Program-made: the position numbers and the translations under genes
Assembly (NCBI GenBank): GCA_018649725.1
Contig: JABIHH010000062.1
Span: forward strand, 49,588-113,587
Direction of reading: 5' to 3'
Length of the DNA stretch: 64,000 nt
Source of the DNA: Rhodospirillaceae bacterium
GTDB taxonomy: Bacteria; Pseudomonadota; Alphaproteobacteria; Rhodospirillales; UBA2165
The notes under the pieces: generated by a model
What the model was told of the DNA's origin: nothing
The model's input: only the letters and a program-made list of their open reading frames with translations
Databases searched by the model: none
Part shown: positions 19,596 to 28,083 of the stretch, piece after piece
Numbering within the stretch: the first letter of the stretch is position 1
Layout: each line of letters begins with the position of its first letter

Positions 19596-20999
19596 ATGAA
19601 CATTACACGTCGACAATTTGTCTTTGGGGCAGGCGCTTCAGCCGCAATTATGCACCTACCTGTCGCCAAGGCCGCTCTAAATAATCCGCAGACGATTGAC
19701 TTGCAGGCCATCACTGGAGCGACCCAACTGTTGCCGGAAAAATATCCTAAGACGCCTATTTGGGGATATGGCGGTATGGCTCCGGGGCCAACCTTGAGAG
19801 TAAGGCAGGGTGAAAAACTGGTCTGCAATTTCATCAATGACTTGCCGCAGGCCTCCACCGTTCACTGGCATGGCATCAGAATTGACAATAAAATGGATGG
19901 CGTGCCGGATTTGACGCAGGCGCTCGTGCCGTCAAAAGGGCAGTTCCGCTATGAGTTTGTTGCTCCTGATGCCGGGACTTTTTGGTACCACCCCCATAAC
20001 AAAACATCAGAGCAAATGGCGCGTGGGTTATATGGCGCGCTGATTGTCGAGGAAAAATCTCCCCCAGAAGTCGACCAAGATGAAGTGCTGATGATAGATG
20101 ACTGGCGGCTGGGTCAGAGCGGCCAAATCGATGACAGTTTTGGTGCGATGATGGATTGGTCCCATGGCGGGCGTCTTGGCAATTGGATCACGGTAAACGG
20201 TAATGCGCGGTACCAAAAACCGGTTAAGCAAAATGAACGACTGCGATTGCGTTTGATCAATACGTCAAATGCGCGGATTTTTTCTCTTCTGCTCAATGGG
20301 CTGGAAGGCTGGGTTGTTGCCTTGGATGGTCAACCGATCGAAACGCCTTTTGAAGAATCTAAGCCCCTTGATCGCCTGAGTTTAGCGCCAGCGCAACGCA
20401 TTGATCTTATTGTCGATGTGACGGCCGAGGAAGGAACGGAAGGGGTGTTGTATATGCCGGGCCGCAATGGCGACCATACCTTGGCGGTATTTTCTGTCGA
20501 TGGCAAAGCCAGGCCGGCTCCTTTGCCGACACCCAAACCCTTGGCTCGAAATCCAATCCCCGAAATTGATTCTGCGGCGCAAGCACGTAAAGTTTTCCTG
20601 CACATGGAAGGCGGCGCCATGGGGCAGATGCGCGGCGCTTTTTTGGGGGGCAAAAGGGTCGGTATGCGGGAATTAGTGAACGCTGGCAAAGTATGGGCTT
20701 TTAATGGCCAGGTCGAGATGCCGGAAAAACCTTTGATTTCGGCTGCTCGTGGTGAGACGTTGCATATAGAAATTAAAAATGACACGTCTTGGCCGCATGC
20801 GATGCATCTGCATGGCTTTCATTTTCGAAAGTTAGCGGAAAATGGCCGGTTTGGTCCGCTGCGGGACACGTTGTTGATGGACCGTGAGGAAACAGCGACC
20901 ATCGCTTTTGTTGCCGATAATCCGGGAAAATGGCTGCTGCACTGTCATATGCTGGAACATGTCTCAAGCGGCATGATGACCTGGATAGAAGTGGCATAA
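19596..20999 (+). CDS. Tat-exported multicopper oxidase, CueO-like
   Basis: A 467-residue periplasmic oxidase that couples four one-electron oxidations to reduction of oxygen to water. The signal MNITRRQFVFGAGASAA has the Tat twin arginine and a cut near VAKA. All four copper-ligand motifs are present: HWHG (about 88-91), HPH (about 131-133), HAMHLHGFHF (about 400) and HCHMLEHVSSGM (about 448), with a Met as type-1 axial ligand. Cuprous or laccase-like oxidation is inferred; a Met-rich CueO insert is not obvious. A CueR-like promoter candidate precedes it, which fits a copper-detoxification role. Confidence 0.92.
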   Translation: MNITRRQFVFGAGASAAIMHLPVAKAALNNPQTIDLQAITGATQLLPEKYPKTPIWGYGGMAPGPTLRVRQGEKLVCNFINDLPQASTVHWHGIRIDNKMDGVPDLTQALVPSKGQFRYEFVAPDAGTFWYHPHNKTSEQMARGLYGALIVEEKSPPEVDQDEVLMIDDWRLGQSGQIDDSFGAMMDWSHGGRLGNWITVNGNARYQKPVKQNERLRLRLINTSNARIFSLLLNGLEGWVVALDGQPIETPFEESKPLDRLSLAPAQRIDLIVDVTAEEGTEGVLYMPGRNGDHTLAVFSVDGKARPAPLPTPKPLARNPIPEIDSAAQARKVFLHMEGGAMGQMRGAFLGGKRVGMRELVNAGKVWAFNGQVEMPEKPLISAARGETLHIEIKNDTSWPHAMHLHGFHFRKLAENGRFGPLRDTLLMDREETATIAFVADNPGKWLLHCHMLEHVSSGMMTWIEVA

Positions 21000-21063
21000 A
21001 TTAACGTCATTGGCCGGATTTCCGTGGCGGTCTTTCTAGCAAACTTATTTACCTCAAAACCTC

Positions 21064-21092
21064 TTGACTATAGGGCGATAGGGCCGTAAAAA
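21064..21092 (+). promoter_or_regulatory. Candidate sigma-70 promoter for rpmB
   Basis: TTGACT (21064-21069), a 17-bp spacer and TAAAAA (21087-21092), about 68 bp before the rpmB ATG. The -35 box is strong and the -10 box moderate (4 of 6). Confidence 0.4.
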
Positions 21093-21159
21093 GCGGCCTC
21101 CAGAACGGGGCATCTACGAAAGGCCTCGTTTATTTATTTAAGATAAAAGGATTAAGCCC

Positions 21160-21459
21160 ATGGCACGCCGTTGCGATGTCACCGGAAAAGGTGTTCAGAC
21201 CGGAAATAATGTTAGCCACGCGCATAATAAGACGCGTCGCCGTTATTTGCCGAACGTACAAAAAATGACTTTGTTCTCAGATACCATAGGCAAGGTTCCC
21301 CTGAAAATTACGGCTGATGCGTTGCGCTCGATTGAGCACAAAGGTGGCCTGGATGCTTATTTGCTGACCACCAGCAATTTGAAGCTGGCCCCTGAAGCAT
21401 TGAAGCTCAAAAATCGTATTAAGAAAGCCCAAGCAAAAAAGGCCGCTAAAGCCGCTTAA
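21160..21459 (+). CDS. rpmB: 50S ribosomal protein L28
   Basis: A 99-residue structural protein of the large ribosomal subunit. The N-terminus MARRCDVTGKGVQTGNNVSH and the segment RRRYLPNVQ are diagnostic. AGGA precedes the ATG by about 8 nt. It is monocistronic: an intrinsic terminator follows 27 bp after the stop. Proximity to the cobST genes is a recurrent alphaproteobacterial arrangement. Confidence 0.97.
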   Translation: MARRCDVTGKGVQTGNNVSHAHNKTRRRYLPNVQKMTLFSDTIGKVPLKITADALRSIEHKGGLDAYLLTTSNLKLAPEALKLKNRIKKAQAKKAAKAA

Positions 21460-21486
21460 GTTCTTCCTAATACCACTGCAAAGAAG

Positions 21487-21510
21487 CCCGCCAATTTGGC
21501 GGGTTTTTTT
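21487..21510 (+). terminator. Intrinsic terminator of rpmB
   Basis: CCCGCC, AATTT loop, GGCGGG, followed by seven T: a classic Rho-independent terminator, 27 bp after the rpmB stop. Confidence 0.9.
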
Positions 21511-21619
21511 GTGGGTGAGTCCTGATGTTACATCTATTCATATTAAATTCATTACGATGTAACAACGAATATGTAGTGTATAGGTGATTGGCGAAAACGT
21601 TTTTGTTCCGCCAAAAAAT

Positions 21620-21727
21620 GTTAACCACAAGGCCGCGCTGGAGCGTATGCGAGCTCGCCGGTCAGGTTCCAGAGTTTAGATCCCAGCGCGGTGCTGGGAT
21701 GCAACTCACCTCATATGGAGGTTAACA
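21620..21727 (+). promoter_or_regulatory. Candidate structured leader with sequestered ribosome binding site
   Basis: Three sets of complementary segments sit in the leader of the 90-residue protein. TGTTAACC (21620-21627) is complementary to GGTTAACA (21720-21727), which covers part of the ribosome binding site and the A of the ATG. CCGCGCTGG (21634-21642) pairs with CCAGCGCGG (21683-21691). ATCCCAGC (21680-21687) pairs with GCTGGGAT (21693-21700), and this hairpin excludes the previous helix. Such mutually exclusive helices next to a start codon look like a cis-regulatory RNA. I do not recognise a known riboswitch class. Confidence 0.45.
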
Positions 21728-21999
21728 TGACGAAGTTTCTGATCACTGACGAAAATACCGAAGGCTACAAGCTGGAAGATATCTTGCTCGCCATTCGAAG
21801 AGATATGCTGGAGCGATGTGGCAAGGTCGTTGACGACCATCGTGGTGAAGCGCTTCACGTGATGGATAATAATATGAAGATTTTGGCTCTATTGAGCGAG
21901 GCGATCGGCATAGCCACTGATTCCACTGCTGTGCTCAATCGCGCTTTTGGTCCAAGTACTTCTGCTGATGGTGGCGAGCCGCGTATCGGTGTTTCATAG
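21727..21999 (+). CDS. Small conserved-type protein of unknown function
   Basis: A 90-residue acidic protein without signal peptide or membrane segment: MTKFLITDENTEGYKLEDIL, then a helical core (LLAIRRDMLERCGKVVDDH, MKILALLSEAIGIATDSTAV) and a short tail. The start at 21727 is chosen because GGAGG lies 5 nt upstream; an ATG at 21691 would give 12 more residues but has no such site and lies inside a leader hairpin. I do not recognise the family. It stands alone between rpmB and the MFS gene and has its own long leader. Confidence 0.7.
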   Translation: MTKFLITDENTEGYKLEDILLAIRRDMLERCGKVVDDHRGEALHVMDNNMKILALLSEAIGIATDSTAVLNRAFGPSTSADGGEPRIGVS

Positions 22000-22047
22000 C
22001 CAAAGATGTTTGTTCCCTTTCACGCAGCGGGATAGATTAGCGCCACC

Positions 22048-23202
22048 ATGAACGCCTTCCGCCTCTCGCTTTTCTATGCCGCTTATTTTGCTATGGGTGG
22101 CTTTATGTTGCCGTTTTTTCCGGTTTGGCTTGAAGCCAAGGGGCTGACCGCGGCGAATATCGGCATCGTTATCGGTATGGCAACCTTTGTGCGGGTGTTT
22201 TCAAATCCGATCATCGCGCATATTGCAGACCGGCGAGGGACCCGGAAACCCATTATTATTATTCTTGCGGTTCTGGCCGTCCTGTTTTTCTCTTTTTATG
22301 CTGTGGCCCATAGTTTTTGGCCGATTTTACTGGTTACCATTCTTTTCAGCTCGTGCTGGGGAGCAACGCAGCCCTTGGGCGAAAGCCTGACGGTCCTGAC
22401 GGCCAAGCAGGGCAAGGCTAATGGGGGCGGCTTTGAATATGGCCGGGTGCGGCTCTGGGGCTCGCTTACTTTTATCGTGACGGCAGTTGGCGGCGGTAAG
22501 GTGCTGGCCGACTACTCCCCGGATGCCATTATGATTTTAATTTACGCCATGGTCGTGCTCATGGTTGGAGTGGCGCTTTTCCTGCCAAATACGCGGGCCG
22601 GCAAAGCAAGCGGCAAAGGCTTTCCAATCGCGCCTTTGCTGCGCAACAAAGCCTTCCTCCAGGTGCTGATCGCCGCCGCACTCATCCAAGCCAGCCATGC
22701 GGTTTATTATGGTTTTGGCACGATCCATTGGCAGCGGGCCGGCATCTCCGACACCGTAATCGGCGTGCTGTGGGCAGAAGGGGTGGTTGCCGAGATTATC
22801 CTCTTTATTTTTGGCGCCGCCGTGCTCAGGCGCTCGGGGCCGATGCGGCTAATCATAATTGGCGGGCTCGCCGGTATCCTGCGCTGGATCGGCACCGGGC
22901 TTGATGACAGTTTGCCGGTCTTGTTTGTGCTACAAGCCCTGCACGGCCTGACCTTTGGTGCGACGCATCTGGGCGTTATTCAATTCATCAGCGACAAAGT
23001 ACCGGACGAGTTGTCAGCGACCGCGCTCAGTCTCAATTCAGCCATTGTGATGGGGGCGGCGATGGGGCTCATGGTGATGGCATCCGGCCACCTCTACGGC
23101 AGCTTTGGCGGAAAAGCCTATTTCTTTGTTGCCGGGATGGCAGGCTTGGGTGCGCTACTGGCTTACCGCCTGCGCCGCTCCAATATAGAAATTACGCATT
23201 AA
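22048..23202 (+). CDS. MFS transporter, HcaT/LacY-like (MFS_1-like)
   Basis: A 384-residue major facilitator protein with about 12 membrane helices. The start SLFYAAYFAMGGFMLPFFPV, the loop HIADRRGTRKP (about 59-69) between helices 2 and 3, and the segment GRVRLWGSLTFI (about 132-143) resemble the phenylpropionate permease HcaT and the nucleoside/LacY-type MFS groups. The substrate cannot be told from sequence. It converges on cobT with a small hairpin between. Confidence 0.87.
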   Translation: MNAFRLSLFYAAYFAMGGFMLPFFPVWLEAKGLTAANIGIVIGMATFVRVFSNPIIAHIADRRGTRKPIIIILAVLAVLFFSFYAVAHSFWPILLVTILFSSCWGATQPLGESLTVLTAKQGKANGGGFEYGRVRLWGSLTFIVTAVGGGKVLADYSPDAIMILIYAMVVLMVGVALFLPNTRAGKASGKGFPIAPLLRNKAFLQVLIAAALIQASHAVYYGFGTIHWQRAGISDTVIGVLWAEGVVAEIILFIFGAAVLRRSGPMRLIIIGGLAGILRWIGTGLDDSLPVLFVLQALHGLTFGATHLGVIQFISDKVPDELSATALSLNSAIVMGAAMGLMVMASGHLYGSFGGKAYFFVAGMAGLGALLAYRLRRSNIEITH

Positions 23203-23209
23203 ATCTAAA

Positions 23210-23224
23210 AGGTTCGAGGAACCT
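23210..23224. terminator. Possible terminator between MFS gene and cobT
   Basis: AGGTTC, GAG loop, GAACCT: a 6-bp stem in the 23-bp gap between the two convergent genes. Read on the minus strand it is followed by TTTT, so it could end the cobT transcript. Confidence 0.4.
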
Positions 23225-23225
23225 A

Positions 23226-25088
23226 TTAGTGGGTTTTGCGTTTGGTTTTGTTGCGGGCTGATTCTTCGTCGAACAACTCGGTCAGGTTCTGCATCATGGT
23301 GCCACCCAACTCCTCAGCATCGTTAATCGTCACAGCGCGGCGGTAGTAGCGGGTGACGTCATGGCCAATACCGATGGCGGTGAGCTCAATTGGGGTAAAT
23401 TTCTCAATATAGTCGATCACGTCACGCAGATGGCGCTCGAGATAATTGCCGGGATTAACCGATAGGGTCGCATCGTCAACCGGCGCACCATCCGAGATCA
23501 CCATCAGAATACGGCGCTGTTCGGGCCGGCCAATCAGGCGGTTATAGGCCCACAGTAAAGCCTCGCCATCGATGTTTTCCTTGAGCAGGCCTTCGCGCAG
23601 CATCAGACCGAGGTTTTTGCGCGCGCGGCGCCACGGTGCATCAGCACCTTTATATATAATGTGACGAAGATCGTTAAGGCGCCCGGGATTAGCAGGTTTA
23701 CCGGCAGTGACCCATTCTTCACGGGCCTGGCCACCTTTCCAGGCGCGGGTCGTAAAGCCCAGCACTTCGACTTTGACGGCGCAGCGCTCAAGCGTTCTTG
23801 AGATAATGTCCGCACTCATCGCGGCCACCGAGATTGGCCGGCCCCGCATTGAGCCTGAATTATCGATCAGTAGAGTTACTACGGTATCTCTGAAATTACT
23901 TTCGTTCTCGACTTTGTAAGACAGTGGATGATGCGGGTCGGTCACAACCCTCGACAAGCGCCCGGCGTCCAAAATGCCTTCTTCAAGATCGAACTCCCAC
24001 CAGCGTTGCTGTTGCGCCATGAGTTTGCGCTGCAAGCGGTTGGCGAGCCTGGAGACCACACCTTGCATGTGGGAAAGCTGTTGGTCCAACTGCGCCCGCA
24101 AGCGAGTTAGCTCTTCGGGCTCGCACAGTTCTTCGGCAATAATGGTTTCATCATGCGCCATGGTGAAGGCGCGATAGGTTTCAACTTTACCATCCGGAAA
24201 ATCCGGATGCTGAGGCTGGCCGCGCATCGTTGAAGAGGGGTCTTCCTCGGTGTCATCGGCATCGTCTGCCATGTCCTCCATGTCTTCGAGGGCATCAGGG
24301 TCGAGGCCATCAAAGTCCATGTCTTCGCTGTCGCTCTCATCTTGCTCGCCGTCTTGTTCGGCTTCGGCGCTATCTTGTTGATCTTCGTTTTCAGAACTAT
24401 CTTGATTGTCTTCTTCGCCTTGCTCACCTTCACCTTCGCCTTCGGATTCTGCCGGTAGATCAAGGTCTTCCAGGATATGGCGGATGGTTTCGCCAAACTC
24501 TTCCTGGTCGTGCAGGCAGTTTTTGAGTTCGTTAATTCTCTTGCCGGCTTTATCTTCAAGCCAGGACCGCCAGGTATCCATCAAAGGCTGAGCGGAGTCG
24601 GGCGATGGCGTGCCGGTCAGTTTTTCCCGCAGCAACATGCCAACAGCATCTGCGATTTGCGATTCTTCGCGCTCAGTGACGAGATGATAGCCTTTGTCTT
24701 TGCAACGAGCTTCGTGATAGTCGCCAAGATTTTGTGCAACACCGGCCAGCACGCGGGAGCCCAAGGCTTCGACGCGGGCTTGTTCGGCAATATCAAACAG
24801 CTCAGCGCTATTACCGCCCATCGGACGCTGACGGTTATAGGTTTTAGCATCGTTGTAACGCAGCCTGAGCGCTGCCGCATCGGCTTCACCCCTCAGCACA
24901 TGCAGATCACCCTCACCGAATTGTCGGGCAGGGGTCGGCAAGCGAGCCTGACTGCCGTCTTCTGTCTGGGTAATGCCATGCGCGCCGGGCGCAAAAGAAA
25001 CCGAGACGTCATCACGCGCGGCAACCGCCTTCACGGCTGCCTCGGTGACACGTTTGACCAGGTCTTGGCTATCCTGATCTGCTGACAT
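23226..25088 (-). CDS. cobT: Aerobic cobaltochelatase subunit CobT
   Basis: Part of the CobN-CobS-CobT complex that inserts cobalt into hydrogenobyrinic acid a,c-diamide during aerobic cobalamin synthesis. The 620-residue protein has an N-terminal domain, a very acidic Glu/Asp/Gln/Ser-rich linker (about 220-290) and a C-terminal von Willebrand A domain with the MIDAS motif [13 protein letters not shown] (about 404-416). GGAG precedes the ATG. It follows cobS by 25 bp on the same strand, forming an operon. cobN is not in the window. Confidence 0.94.
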   Translation of the reverse strand: MSADQDSQDLVKRVTEAAVKAVAARDDVSVSFAPGAHGITQTEDGSQARLPTPARQFGEGDLHVLRGEADAAALRLRYNDAKTYNRQRPMGGNSAELFDIAEQARVEALGSRVLAGVAQNLGDYHEARCKDKGYHLVTEREESQIADAVGMLLREKLTGTPSPDSAQPLMDTWRSWLEDKAGKRINELKNCLHDQEEFGETIRHILEDLDLPAESEGEGEGEQGEEDNQDSSENEDQQDSAEAEQDGEQDESDSEDMDFDGLDPDALEDMEDMADDADDTEEDPSSTMRGQPQHPDFPDGKVETYRAFTMAHDETIIAEELCEPEELTRLRAQLDQQLSHMQGVVSRLANRLQRKLMAQQQRWWEFDLEEGILDAGRLSRVVTDPHHPLSYKVENESNFRDTVVTLLIDNSGSMRGRPISVAAMSADIISRTLERCAVKVEVLGFTTRAWKGGQAREEWVTAGKPANPGRLNDLRHIIYKGADAPWRRARKNLGLMLREGLLKENIDGEALLWAYNRLIGRPEQRRILMVISDGAPVDDATLSVNPGNYLERHLRDVIDYIEKFTPIELTAIGIGHDVTRYYRRAVTINDAEELGGTMMQNLTELFDEESARNKTKRKTH

Positions 25089-25113
25089 GGGCGCTCCTTA
25101 AATCTCTTTTAAA

Positions 25114-26115
25114 CTAAGAGAGGGTGACATTGGCCGCCGATTCGGGCAGCTCAACACCAAAGCAACGCTGGTAGTATTCAGCGATAACCGGACGCTCGAC
25201 CTCATCACATTTGTTGAGGAAGGTCAGGCGGAAGGCAAAGCCGAGATCACCAAATATCTGGGCATTTTCACCCCAGATAATCACGGTCCGGGGAGACATC
25301 ACGGTTGATACGTCACCATTGATGAAGCCGGAACGGGTGAGGTCGGCAAGCTCGACCATTTTCTTGATGGTGTCTTGGCCTTCAGCAGAATTATAGGCCG
25401 GCACTTTCGCCAAAATAATTGCTTCCTCAGCATCATGTTCGAGATAGTTCAGCGTGGTCACAATGTTCCAGCGATCCATCTGACCTTGGTTGATCTGCTG
25501 GGTGCCGTGATAAAGACCGGTCGTGTCGCCGAGGCCGACTGTGTTAGAGGTCGCAAACAGGCGGAAATAGTTGTGCGGCTTGATCACTTTACTTTGGTCC
25601 AGCAAAGTCAATTTACCTTCAACTTCAAGCACGCGTTGAATAACGAACATCACGTCCGGACGTCCGGCATCATATTCGTCAAAAACGAGAGCGGCCGGGT
25701 TTTGCAGGCACCAGGGTAGGATACCTTCTTTAAATTCCGTAACCTGATGGCCGTCCTTCATGACAATGGCATCTTTACCGATCAAATCGATCCGGCTGAT
25801 ATGACTATCGAGATTGACGCGAATGCAGGGCCAGTTGAGGCGCGCAGCGACTTGCTCGATATGGGTTGACTTGCCGGTGCCGTGATAGCCTTGGATCATC
25901 ACGCGGCGGTTATGGGCAAAGCCGGCAATGATTGCCAAAGTCGTGTCATGATCGAATTGGTAGCTGTCGTCTACGACTGGTACATATTCGTTGCCCTTAC
26001 TAAAGGCTGGCACATCCAGGTCCGAATCAATGCCAAATACTTGGCGGGCAGATACGGTTATATCTGGTGCATCAAGCGGGAATACGCCCGCTTCATTTGA
26101 AGTGGTATCACTCAT
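25114..26115 (-). CDS. cobS: Aerobic cobaltochelatase AAA+ subunit CobS
   Basis: ATPase of the aerobic cobalt chelatase, forming hexameric rings with CobT. The 333 residues carry Walker [14 protein letters not shown] (about 78-90), Walker B-like [13 protein letters not shown] (about 142-154) and sensor segment [20 protein letters not shown] (about 185-204), as in other CobS and MoxR-like AAA+ proteins. It precedes cobT and follows a J-domain gene, the usual alphaproteobacterial order. Confidence 0.95.
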   Translation of the reverse strand: MSDTTSNEAGVFPLDAPDITVSARQVFGIDSDLDVPAFSKGNEYVPVVDDSYQFDHDTTLAIIAGFAHNRRVMIQGYHGTGKSTHIEQVAARLNWPCIRVNLDSHISRIDLIGKDAIVMKDGHQVTEFKEGILPWCLQNPAALVFDEYDAGRPDVMFVIQRVLEVEGKLTLLDQSKVIKPHNYFRLFATSNTVGLGDTTGLYHGTQQINQGQMDRWNIVTTLNYLEHDAEEAIILAKVPAYNSAEGQDTIKKMVELADLTRSGFINGDVSTVMSPRTVIIWGENAQIFGDLGFAFRLTFLNKCDEVERPVIAEYYQRCFGVELPESAANVTLS

Positions 26116-26166
26116 CTTATTTTTTCCGATTGCTAACTGTGATCTAGAGCCTAAAACCCGCCGGAA

Positions 26167-26793
26167 CTATTCGGCGGTCAAATTGGTCATAATTGTTTCA
26201 TAGGCTTCGTTGATCTGTTTGAACCTTTCTTCTGATTTCTTGTCGCCGCCGGTCACATCCGGATGGTATTGTTTCACCAGCAACTTATAACGTGCCTTGA
26301 GTTCTGTGACCGTCACAGAAATATCAAGATCTAACAGTGAGAGAGCTTTTCTCTCTGCCGCAGAGAGGGTGGTTTTAGATGCCCGTTCCGCAGATTTTCG
26401 ATAGGCGGTCTCTTCGGTAAAAAAACCAAAGGGATCACTTAAATTCTCATAACCTGGCCCAAATTTATCTGGTCCGAAAGGTGCGTTCTGATCATCTTCA
26501 GAAGCACTCCTTCGATGATCGCCTAACGGCCAAGTTGGCCTGTTCCAGGTCGTATCTGAGCGTACAAGCTTATCCACTTGCTCGTCAGACATGCCTTCAT
26601 AATAGTTCCAAGACCTATTGTAAATGCGTACGTGCTCTAAACAAAACCAGCGATATTCACGAATATGTTTGCGTGACTTTGGTGCCCGGTGCTCAGCTGC
26701 CAAAACACAGCCGGGCCAATCGCATGTTACAGCGCTAGATTCGGCCTCTGGCGTGCCTAAAGGAGCAAATATATCGTCGGGTTTATAGCTCAT
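26167..26793 (-). CDS. J-domain (DnaJ-like) protein with N-terminal Cys/His motif
   Basis: A 208-residue cytosolic co-chaperone-like protein. The C-terminal J domain (about 145-205) has the HPD triad in [20 protein letters not shown], which stimulates Hsp70 ATPase, and [11 protein letters not shown]. The N-terminal part has CDWPGC (about 24-29) and FCLEH (about 50-54), a possible zinc site. The ATG at 26793 is preferred; a TTG three codons earlier is possible. It is directly upstream of cobS, a linkage recurrent in alphaproteobacteria, but its chaperone client is unknown. The bolA gene often found beyond it is absent here. Confidence 0.88.
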   Translation of the reverse strand: MSYKPDDIFAPLGTPEAESSAVTCDWPGCVLAAEHRAPKSRKHIREYRWFCLEHVRIYNRSWNYYEGMSDEQVDKLVRSDTTWNRPTWPLGDHRRSASEDDQNAPFGPDKFGPGYENLSDPFGFFTEETAYRKSAERASKTTLSAAERKALSLLDLDISVTVTELKARYKLLVKQYHPDVTGGDKKSEERFKQINEAYETIMTNLTAE

Positions 26794-26802
26794 AGCTTGC
26801 AA

Positions 26803-27105
26803 TATGGGGGCTCAGACGGGGGCTGGCAAGTGTTCTTAAACCCCAGTTTTTTTATTCAATTTATGCCACTTTTGCCAACAATCTTCTCAAAATCCTAGAA
26901 AAAGTGGCAAAATGACAAATTGTCCTGGAAAAATTATATTTGAACTAAATTTTTGATTGTATTCGGGAGACGAGAGCACCAAATTGGATGTATAATAAAT
27001 AGCGATAAATATATTTGTACGAAAAATTTAAAATTTAAATCTCATATAATACGGGTTGTTTGGCATTTAGGGCGCGGTTGAAAATAATTTTTTAATGGGG
27101 AAAAA
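26803..27105. promoter_or_regulatory. Divergent intergenic region with a 10-bp inverted repeat
   Basis: A 303-bp AT-rich gap between the divergent J-domain and RHH genes. TGCCACTTTT (26864-26873) and AAAAGTGGCA (26900-26909) form a perfect inverted repeat spaced by 26 bp, a possible operator or hairpin. Both promoters must lie here; I could not assign -35/-10 boxes with confidence. I see no gene in it. Confidence 0.4.
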
Positions 27106-27393
27106 ATGACACACGAATATGTACGCAAAAATGTAACCATCCAAGGGCATCGGACGAGTATGAGCCTGGAGAAGGCAATCTGGTCTGGTTTGGAAGAAAT
27201 TTGTGAACGTGAAGAAGTGACGTTCAATCAGATTTGCTCACTTATTGACCGCTCACGAAAAACCACAAGCCGGACATCTGCGGTTCGAACCTTTATTGTC
27301 AATTACTTTCGCTTTATTGCCGGAAAATATTCCAATAATTCCGATTACAAAGCGGGTGTTGAGCTGGAAGCCATTGCTGCCAGAAGTGACTAA
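27106..27393 (+). CDS. Ribbon-helix-helix domain protein (RHH_4 type)
   Basis: A 95-residue small DNA-binding-like protein. The segment VTIQGHRTSMSLEKAIWSGL (about 8-27) fits the beta-strand and first helix of the RHH_4 family, which is typical of alphaproteobacteria, followed by EEICEREEVTFNQICSLIDR. Members usually bind DNA as dimers; targets are unknown. GGGG precedes the ATG by several bases. It is single-gene, transcribed divergently from the J-domain gene, and converges on the DUF2889 gene. Confidence 0.82.
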   Translation: MTHEYVRKNVTIQGHRTSMSLEKAIWSGLEEICEREEVTFNQICSLIDRSRKTTSRTSAVRTFIVNYFRFIAGKYSNNSDYKAGVELEAIAARSD

Positions 27394-27418
27394 AGAATAA
27401 TCGAGGTTATTAATCTAT

Positions 27419-27988
27419 CTATTCACCTTCGTAATATTCTGGCCACAGACGCTGGACGTTTGCGCCGTCCGCTTTGAACGCATGACAGGTGTCGATGACG
27501 ACTGGCCGGGTGTTGGGTTTGTTTGGTGGACCCTGATCGACTTCATTTTTCCGGTGATGCTTGCGGGGCACGATGGATTGATACGCCGTTGTTGCCAGCG
27601 GGCCGGTGATCAACTGGTTGATATGGGTGCAGCCCTTAATACCGCCGATGGCTTTTTGAACATTTTGGGTCCAGCCGCTGGCAATTTTCAGGCCTTTGAG
27701 CGCTTTGACGCCATCTGAAATGGCCGGGCAAACATCAAAGGGTGATGATTCGGTGGAGGCTTCAGCTTCCTGGACAACCAGATCGTCATCGACGGTCAAA
27801 CGAATGAGCATGTCATGCACCGGCGTGCCGGCAGCGACAACACCGCGATCCAAATTCTCAAAACTATAAGTTTTGGTATCCGTTATCTGGCCCTCAATAT
27901 CCCAAAGTCCATCCTCGCGTTCATAGCCATAGCAACGGACTTCGCGGGTGTGAATATGATTACGTTTTACCGGCGGTGACAACGGCAT
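27419..27988 (-). CDS. DUF2889 domain protein
   Basis: A 189-residue cytosolic protein matching DUF2889: it begins MPLSPPVKRNHIHTREVRCY, has GLWDIEGQITDTKTY (about 27-41), the core GCTHINQLITGPLATTAYQS (about 119-138) and a late Cys/His segment VIDTCHAF. Proteins of this family are found near catabolic and metabolic genes, but no biochemical function is established. AAGGAG precedes the ATG. A 10-bp hairpin separates it from the upstream CorC gene. Confidence 0.85.
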   Translation of the reverse strand: MPLSPPVKRNHIHTREVRCYGYEREDGLWDIEGQITDTKTYSFENLDRGVVAAGTPVHDMLIRLTVDDDLVVQEAEASTESSPFDVCPAISDGVKALKGLKIASGWTQNVQKAIGGIKGCTHINQLITGPLATTAYQSIVPRKHHRKNEVDQGPPNKPNTRPVVIDTCHAFKADGANVQRLWPEYYEGE

Positions 27989-28003
27989 ATTTCTCTCCTT
28001 AGG

Positions 28004-28030
28004 TAATAAAGGTGACTGGTACCTTTGTTA
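28004..28030 (-). terminator. Hairpin between the CorC-type gene and the DUF2889 gene
   Basis: TAATAAAGGT and ACCTTTGTTA pair over 10 bp (one G-U) with a 7-nt loop. It lies downstream of the aroK-aroB-corC transcript and just before the DUF2889 ribosome binding site, so it may end the first unit or sit in the leader of the second. Confidence 0.4.
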
Positions 28031-28083
28031 CGCTGTTAATAAATCTAGACTTGTTTCTGGGGCGTTGTTTAGCAAGAAAACGG

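Noticed and set aside
24477..25085. 202-codon plus-strand frame opposite cobT
   Set aside because: Antisense shadow of a well-supported gene; no ribosome binding site or family pattern.
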